Below the pieces are notes generated by a model. That model did not search any database and was not told the DNA's origin. It was given only the letters and a program-made list of their open reading frames with translations. Below are positions 57,178 through 64,000 of a stretch of 64,000 nucleotides of DNA, piece after piece. Source of the DNA: Haberlea rhodopensis (taxonomy: Eukaryota > Streptophyta > Magnoliopsida > Lamiales > Gesneriaceae); assembly GCA_907163345.1 (NCBI GenBank), contig CAJQUN010000003.1:2232001-2296000 (forward strand), in the 5' to 3' direction. Numbering within the stretch: the first letter of the stretch is position 1; each line of letters starts with the position of its first letter. The translations under genes were made by a program, and so were the position numbers.

Positions 57178-57745
57178 TGTTGGAAAACGAAATGAATTAA
57201 AAAAATGTTAAACATAATCGATCAATCGAGCGGGCCAGAAAATTGTTGCCTTCGTGAACAGTAGCTCGATCGATCGAGCTCCTTGCTCGATCGATTGAGC
57301 ATCGTATCTGTTTTGTGAAATGGCATGTCCATTCATGTTTAGGGTGCGATTTTTGGCGATATAGTGCCTCCAAATGGTGTCCATTCGGACTTGTTTTTGG
57401 TTCACTATATATACAACATAACCCCACTTGTTTTATAAATTGATTTTTGAAATTCATTCAAATAATAAGTGAAAAAATAGAGAGCATTTTGTTGTTCATC
57501 ATTTTTCTTCTAGTTGAGTGCTTTGAACCTTTGTGGTTTGAGGACTTGTGATTTGGAGTGCTCCTATCACAAGTCATAGTCATTGTATCTTGGGAGACAA
57601 ATTGCCATAGCAAACAGTTGGCATCATAGCGGGGCAATATTGTCTTAAGGATGGAGATTACAAATCTCGCCTCGACATAAAACTTGTTTTGAAGCCATTG
57701 TTATTTTTATTCCTGAGATACACTTTGAGAGAAATATTCACAACA
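57178..57745 (+). repeat. 3' LTR of the two-LTR Copia element (568 bp)
   Basis: It matches the 5' LTR, with an extra few A near its start, a four-base insertion in one CGATCGAT palindrome, and mostly transition differences. The polypurine tract sits directly before it. Confidence 0.88.
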
Positions 57746-57764
57746 TTTTTAACACTAAAGCACA

Positions 57765-57890
57765 TCTGTCGAACCGAAACCGGAACCGTCTACGAAGGTT
57801 AAGGTTAAGGGTCGAGCTCTTATGAACCGTCTAACCGGTGGTTCCGAACCATCAGCCGACGGTTCACGAACCATGGTCATGTCTAGGTAT
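57765..57890. repeat. Fragment of the ACCGTCGGTT-type remnant
   Basis: GAACCGAAACCGGAACCGTC, GAACCGTCTAACCGG and CAGCCGACGGTTCACGAACC resemble the element at 30340-30960. Only one end seems present, directly right of the Copia 3' LTR. Confidence 0.45.
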
Positions 57891-58189
57891 AGCTCGAGAT
57901 AATATATCTGATATTGTAGAAAAACCCGTCACCTCATGAATATAGACAGATTCAACCATGTAAAATAGAAGAATCATAGCTGGGACCTAAAATCTCGATC
58001 CTTGATTGTTTTGTTGGAAATTTTGGTAATGTTTGCTATTACTTAATAATCATCTAAAATTGCAACATAGTTGGTTACACTTATGCCTATGTCGTTTGTC
58101 AAACCAATAAGTTTAATTGCAAATTAATGATAAATATGAAATATTCCTTAATGAAAATTTCGAATGACGTGTAAAAAGTGGGGACAATC

Positions 58190-58236
58190 ATTGTGCACGA
58201 AGCTCCCGCTATACGCGGGTTCCGGAAATATTCATG
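58190..58236 (-). mobile_element. Au/TS-type SINE 3' fragment
   Basis: On the minus strand TTTCCGGAACCCGCGTATAG and CGGGAGCTTCGTGCACAA match the 3' part of the family. Only about 45 bases remain. 58237-58499 contains the 3' flank of the PIRL gene. Confidence 0.6.
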
Positions 58237-58499
58237 TGTGTAAATAACTATTTTCTATATATCTTGGTTCACAAAAATCAATGAAGGGGAATGAATGCAC
58301 ACCACTCTTTATTCTTATCTCCCTTCTATACAAGCACACCAAAACAACAATTTTTCGTGAGTAATCAATCAAATGTATATATACATAAGAGATGATTCTT
58401 AAATCTTTATTATGATCATATTCTTAAAGGAACAGCAATCCCATAATACTTAATAGGGAGACAAATATGTACAAAATTCTTATTCTCAGTGAAACTTTA

Positions 58500-60684
58500 T
58501 CACCTTCCAACGCCAAAGCAGAGGAGCGGGCAGAGATAAGAACAGAAACCTCTTTTCTTCTTTGGCTGTTTAGACATTGCATCCCTCTCATCAACAAAAG
58601 CAGCCATGTACTGTACAGCAGCCTGAAAATTTTAAAATATAAGGAGGTCAACGTGTGCTAAATCAGTCGACTACCGTGGTATATAACTAACATACCTGCG
58701 CGCCCATTTTTGTTATATGCATCGGTGGCACTTCCAGTGGAGTTTGATCAGCTTGAAATTTTCTTAACCTTGACAGAAATCTAAAGGAATCAGGTAAGAT
58801 TTTGATTTGATTGTCACTTATGTCAAGCTCTTCTAGCATCTCAAGATCTCCAAGTGATTCTGGTAACGTTCTTAGGTCCGCAAAATTTTTCCCCACATTC
58901 AGTTTCTCCAACCTTACACCAAAACAAAGTGTTTCAGGTATGCTCTCAAGTTCATTGAAGCTAGCATCAAGTTCCCTCAAGTGTGAAAGATTCCCAATAG
59001 TTGATGGTAATCTTTTGACCCTGTTATAGTGAAAAGTCAGGATCTCTAGCCTTTCAAGCTGTCCGGTTCCCTCTGGAAGAGCTTTGAGATTATTGAAATC
59101 CAATCTCAGTTCTACAAGTGAAGTGCATAATCCAATCGTGCAAGGAAGTTCTTCAAGATCGTTTGTTCCGACATTTAGCGTCTTTAAAGAAGTTAGATTC
59201 CCAAGTATATTTGGTAAGCTTGAGAAGCGGTTTGAACTTAAATCAAGATTAATCATATTGGTCAAGCTCCCAAAAGACTCGGGAAGTGATTTTAACATAT
59301 TTGCGGAGAGATCCACATCGGTCAAATTAGGCATTTCACCAAAAGAAGAGGGAAGGTTTATAAGTTGGTTCGCATGGACATCAAGCTTCACCAAGGCGCT
59401 GAGATCAGCTATGGATGTTGGAAGAGCCATGATACGGTTTTCAGATAGATATAGCTCAGTAAGTGCTGATAGCTTTCCAAGCGATAGAGGAAGCCATTCG
59501 ACCTTGTCCATCAATTTGCCCTGAAGATCTAAAACATTTACTCTCTTTTAGCAGAATTCTCGATTACTGCAGCCACGTCCAACACATCTAATTTTTCCAC
59601 CTCTTCTTTCACTGCAAAAGTAAAAGAAACACATTTAAGCCACTGAAAATCGATTTACCATATCCCATATATTGCAAGAACCTAATGCAGTCAGCTATAC
59701 TACAGATTTGAATGAATCAAGTACTTGACAACAATTTATTTGCAGACAAGTAGATTTTTACCCTTCACTAAGCCATACTCGAGGGATGAACCTAAATAGC
59801 TTGATCAAGATTTTACACAAAAGAAGTTTACATGACATCTGATTTCAGAAAAAAGGACTATCAATCTTCTTCAGCAACTCAGCGAGTAATACAAAAACAC
59901 ACGCAATAAAGTTATCATCTAAACGCTATGAATAACAAAATCTTCAACCTAAATTTAAATACTGCATCTATTCCAAACAGCGAACCCACTCAATGTTTTA
60001 TGTGGCACGAAGTAAATTGCACACGAAATTTGATGCGCCACCAGCTTTTCATCGCGTACAACCTATACACAGTTCTCAAATATTTCCTTTTCCTTTGATA
60101 TTAAAGCTGCAAATTATCATGACAAATAAGGAAACCAGAATTCTTTAAAATGAACCTGAGGACAGAACAATTGCATCTGTTTTAGAAATTCTTGGCAAAG
60201 AACCTTTTAAATCATTCACTCTCTTCGAGTCAACTTCATCGCAAGTTTTCGCAGTCATCACAATACTTTCTTCAAATTCATCATCAACAGAACCCGAGTC
60301 ATATTCTTTATCCACATGGTCATGCCCAGAAACCAGCGAGGAAACCTTCTGAATCAGCTCATCAAACACCTGAAAAATCTTGTCTTGCTCAATCAAGTGC
60401 GATGCCTCTTTCTTCTGTTCAAGGCATCGAAACAGAACCATGGATTTCTGAACTTCTTGCAGCACGGAAAATAGTTCGGGGGGTACGTCCTGCGGAGGTG
60501 ATTGCTTGGAAACGTCCTCCAATTGGAGATTTTTCTCTGTTTCCAAAGTTTGGACTACAGAGATGGCGGCTTCCACAACTTCGATGGAGGGCCTCGGCGG
60601 GAGGGATTTGTAGATTCTGGTGATTTCATCTACTGTCTCTACGTATACGTGTGGCGGGTTAGCCGTCGCCGGAGTGGAGGCCAT
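58500..60684 (-). CDS. PIRL: Plant intracellular Ras-group LRR protein (PIRL4/5/9-like), with apparent frameshift in exon 2
   Basis: Three exons on the minus strand: 60684-60156, 59611-58696 and 58622-58500, all with GT/AG borders. Exon 1 (about 176 residues) starts MASTPATANPPHVYVETVDE and has the PIRL N-terminal helical region. Exon 2 encodes the motif KLDVLDVAAVIENSAKR, then about ten 23-residue leucine-rich repeats of the Ras-group type (LSENRIMALPTSIADLSALV, LSSNRFSSLPNILGNLTSLK, LDFNNLKALPEGTGQLERLE). Exon 3 gives AAVQYMAAFVDERDAMSKQP and ends GFCSYLCPLLCFGVGR. Near 59541-59545 the frame slips by one base: SAKRE runs into TAA, while the family's VLDLQGKLMDKVEWLP is open in the next frame. 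Either this copy is a recent pseudogene or a base was lost in sequencing. PIRLs lie in the cytoplasm and act in pollen and gametophyte development in Arabidopsis. Confidence 0.85.
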
Positions 60685-61893
60685 GGCTGAGAGGAGCTGT
60701 TGTCGTCGTAGACTGAAGATGATGAATTGGTTGACGTGGTATGATTACTATAATCTGTAAGGGCTAATCATTTATAAATTTGTTAAAACAATATTTTTTA
60801 TAAGTGCGGTTTCATATCATTTTTAAACCTTATAGTTATTATCATTGTGATTTGTTTATTTTAGTGAAAGAAAATAATAATGGATATATATATATATATA
60901 TATAATTTTTTTATAAATTAGAGAAATGATATATTATTATTTTTAAATATCATGAAATAATTTTCATTGTATAATTTTTTTAAATTCTCATATTAGAAAA
61001 AGTAAGAGAGTAATGATTTAGCATTATTTGTTTCAGATACATAAATCGGATCTGAACTACACATATACACAAATACAAAAACATTTAACTAAAACAAACA
61101 TGTCAACAAAGGTCAATCAAATTATGATAAACTCATTTTTTTTATGTTGGTCCATACATAGATCCCAGACCTGGTTCATACAAGAATTTTTATAATTTTT
61201 TTTTCTACTTGCATTAATAAGGTCTTGCTTTCTTATCTAGGGTAGGGAAGTATCAATGTGTGATTATCTTCTTCCAATTTATATTGAGTTTTAAAAGCAT
61301 TCAATGACAGGACTTTTTGAAACAATTTTTGACTTTTAGACTCTTCAATCTAGCTATGCTTGATCTATTGATAGGGTTGGACTTGGCCATATAGAATTTT
61401 CAGAAGATAAATTATTCAAATTAATTTTCATTCATCACTTGATCGTATTCTCTGAGTGGAAATTTCCGTGCATAGTTTTTTTCCTCTACAATTTCGACAC
61501 TATATTTGAAATTTTTTATTAAAGAATAATTTTTTTGCATGTTTTCATTGCATTACTTTTTTATATATAATCTAGTTTTCAGACTTACATATGACTATAC
61601 TTGGAAATAGCAATCATAGCCTCTCAAAGCTGCTCTCAAGCAATATCGTTCTTTGAATTTTTAGTTTTGTGATTGTCAGATATAGATGATTGTTAACAGA
61701 ATGGTTACATTTATTTTAATAATAACAATATAATATTTTGTTTTCCTAATATATTTTAGTGGCTGCTTGATGAGATATACAATAGACTAATATGAAATAT
61801 TATTATATTATGCTCACTTGTAATTAGAGACGAATTTAGGTAGGGGGAGGGTCGGAGGGAGCACTTAGGTATGACCCTCATCTGGACCGTTTT
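60685..61893. other. 5' flank of PIRL gene and AT-rich spacer
   Basis: The first 100 bases upstream of ATG 60684 hold a GC-rich leader followed by AT-rich sequence. A (TA)n run lies at 60888-60903. No further gene is seen in either strand up to 61893. Confidence 0.4.
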
Positions 61894-62350
61894 AATTGGG
61901 TTTGAAAGCGGAACAGGGCTGGTTTCGGGATTGGCCGAACCCCCCACCCCCAAAGCTGGACCCGCTTCAATTGAGTTTTAAAAAAATTTAATATTAAATA
62001 TATATTCAGTTCTTTGATTGAACAATAAAGTGTGATTATTTAATTTTATATCAAAACTCATGTATTCATGTTAAAGATGTTGGAATTTTGAAGGGAATGA
62101 TAGCAAATTAATAAATATTTGGTAGCTTCAATATAATTTTACAAGGTTTATTATAAATATTTACTAGAGAAATACATGAAATTCAATCACAAAACTCAAT
62201 TTCTGTTTTTCAAAATTGATTCTAGTTAAATTTTAAGTTAAAAAAATTGGACCCGGAGCGAAGTGGGTCCGGGTTTTTTGTGTAGCGGTGCGGGTCCTGA
62301 GATTGGCCAAACTCATCCCAAACCCAAACCCGCCATTGCCATCCCTAGGA
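61894..62350. mobile_element. hAT-like MITE remnant
   Basis: The right end, read on the minus strand, is TAGGGATGGCAATGGCGGG, a frequent terminal sequence of non-autonomous hAT elements. The left part has GGTTTCGGGATTGGCCGAAC and the right part GCGGGTCCTGAGATTGGCC; such G/C-rich words flank an AT-rich centre. The left boundary is not fixed. Confidence 0.45.
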
Positions 62351-63595
62351 CCAGTTGCCCCCTCTCAAATTATATATATTATACTTTATTCTCATATTTC
62401 GAAAAGCCTATGATTTTATCCCTCAATAAAAATCCTATAATTTTGTCCAGCTCAATACAAAAGCTTGCCGCACTTGTAACAATATTATAATACATTAGAA
62501 GATATCAATATATAAAAGAAATCATTAAACAAAGATCAGTCGAGCCAAATAAAGAAATATAAAGAGGGTTGAGAGCTTTTATAAATAGATTAGGAGAAAT
62601 ATTACCTAACTTAAAGTTGTGCAATCGAATTAAATAAATATTAAGCAGGATCGATCTCACGAAAAAATATGTTATTAAAGATTTTATCCCAATCCTCTTA
62701 AAAAATGTCATTGGACCACTACACGTGTAACTTTATAAAGTTATATAGAATTCCCTCCTCACATATGTTGTATAAGTTAAGATTACATGTGATTTGTTTA
62801 AATGATTTAGGATTAAATTGCTTAAAATTCATACGAAGAAAGTCTTTGTAGATTATAATATATAAATTTTTTTTATTCACTACCTTATGGCGTCTAGAAT
62901 TTATTAAATGGTGTGAATGTGGCACTATTCTTAGTTTGGAGGTGATTTTCTCATGAATATACGATATCATTATGTCTTTATCATTGTAATTTATTAATAT
63001 TTTTACATTTGAATTCATTCTTGATTTTGTCTCCCCTTCACTAGCAAATAATGATTTGAAGACACATTTAGCAACCTGTCATTTTGATTTAGGTCTTTTT
63101 TAGTAAAACAAGATCGGAAGTCTTGTCTCTCGGTTTATAGAGTCAGTTTGATGATGTCAAACTCTTAGTTTTAACTATTATAAACTAAGGGTTGATGTAC
63201 CCCATCAATGCACTCTCCATGAGTATATCATCAAAACCCAACTTATGGATAGCTATCAAGTCGGTTACTTTAATGATATCGTGAGAGCTAAGAGCAATGT
63301 TCTTAAGGATAGATCTTATCATACATTGGATGTATATTTCATTTCGAATATTTTCCAATGCATGATGAATGCATCTCCAGGCACTATCATAAGGTAACAT
63401 CAAATATTGATATCAGGTCATACTAAACACATTGAAATTATATCATATTTTCTGCTCCACAAATATACATAGATTATAATTATTAAAACTTATTATATAT
63501 ATATATATGTGTGTGTGTGTAGTAAGATATGATATACAAATTATAGCAAATGATTTCATCCCCTATATAAAGATGAAATCTACTGATGGCGTGTA
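62351..63595. other. AT-rich spacer, no supported gene
   Basis: Minus-strand ORFs of 68, 99 and 72 codons at 62505-63403 have strongly AT-driven composition (many Ile, Asn, Lys) and no motif. Their arrangement in three frames could mean a decayed gene or LTR, but nothing is recognisable. A (TA)n(TG)n run lies at 63493-63520. Confidence 0.35.
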
Positions 63596-64000
63596 TGTAA
63601 AGACCCAAAAAATTGAGGTATTCATCAAATTAAAGTATTTTGGCTCAAGTTAAAACTTTATTTATTATATTATTATTAAATGTTATAGCATAATTTAAAA
63701 CTCTATTATTATGTTTCCTTGTGGAATTAAACCACTAAATACTCATAGGATCTCTACCTTTCAAACTCAAATTTCTCAATCTTGTTATCCATAAATATCA
63801 TGATCTAAGCCATCAAATTTCGAAAATTTCCATCCTAAGTTAGCAATGCAAAAATCGAAAATTCCATTATGGAATCATGAGTTTTGGTAAGATTTTTGAC
63901 TCCAAACAACTCCAAAGATTTAGGTAGGAAATTTGGAAAATTCTACACCATATTTACATCAAAATCTACACCACCTTAGCAATAAAATCTGCACATATAT
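63596..64000 (+). repeat. Possible start of an LTR, cut by the window end
   Basis: TGTAAAGACCCAAAAAATTG resembles the TGTAA-ACCCAAAAAATT starts of plant Gypsy LTRs of the chromovirus type. The following 400 bases are AT-rich without ORFs. With one end only, this is tentative. Confidence 0.25.

Larger units (their letters stand above)
50640..57745 (+). mobile_element. Copia LTR retrotransposon with both LTRs, interrupted by a solo-LTR-like insertion
   Basis: LTRs at 50640-51198 and 57178-57745 begin TGTTGGAAAACG and end ATATTCACAACA. Gag, protease, integrase, RT and RNase H follow in order. Flanks are CTTTT on the left (50635-50639) and TTTTT on the right (57746-57750), a likely, imperfect target-site duplication. 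GTGGGGGAT at 57168-57177 is the polypurine tract. By eye the LTRs differ by about 20 substitutions and three small indels. The usual TGGTATCAGA primer site is not seen right after the 5' LTR. Confidence 0.9.

Noticed and set aside
62505..63403. Three minus-strand ORFs suggesting a gene
   Set aside because: AT-driven composition, no motif, different frames and no plausible splice joins.

Overview
The window is nuclear DNA of a flowering plant, most likely a eudicot. The genes are intron-rich with GT/AG borders, the intergenic DNA is AT-rich, and Gypsy and Copia LTR retrotransposons, tRNA-derived SINEs of the Au/TS type and hAT-like MITEs fill most of the space. Every host gene resembles an angiosperm family. 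I cannot name the species; an asterid is a guess.

Layout. 1-5.8 kb: the last 12 exons of a TIP1/PAT24-type ankyrin-DHHC S-acyltransferase (+). 7.7-8.5 kb: a single-exon SAM-domain protein (+). 8.5-16.4 kb: SINE and MITE remnants and AT-rich spacer. 16.5-17.0 kb: a serine-rich protein (-). 18.8-28.3 kb: a Gypsy element of the Tat type, with one recognisable LTR, frameshifted gag-pol, two higher-order tandem arrays and a spliced antisense gene. 28.5-32.1 kb: MITEs, a Copia 3' remnant and a diverged direct repeat. 32.7-33.0 kb: a small basic plant protein (+). 35.5 kb: a 5' fragment of a THP1/EER5-like gene. 36.5-40.1 kb: a large inverted repeat whose arms each carry a TATA box and a small acidic ORF, intact in only one arm. 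41.2-45.4 kb: a decayed Copia element (-) with one LTR. 45.7-46.4 kb: a solo Gypsy LTR with a 5-bp target-site duplication. 47.0-48.5 kb: a broken UBN2-ankyrin gene (-). 49.7-50.5 kb: a LINE 3' end. 50.6-57.7 kb: a two-LTR Copia element, itself interrupted by a 1.5-kb solo-LTR-like insertion. 58.5-60.7 kb: a PIRL leucine-rich-repeat gene (-) with an apparent one-base frameshift. 61.9-64 kb: MITE remnants, AT-rich DNA and possibly the start of another LTR.

The host genes look independent; no operon-like or pathway cluster is visible. The unusual content lies in the inverted-repeat locus, the Gypsy antisense gene and tandem arrays, a run of short palindromes at 40.9-41.1 kb, and the record of nested insertions. 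I found no clearly new enzymatic or defence system. The inverted-repeat locus is the best candidate for an undescribed functional unit, because its transcript could fold into a long hairpin. All calls come from reading the sequence and from remembered family features; no database search was run.
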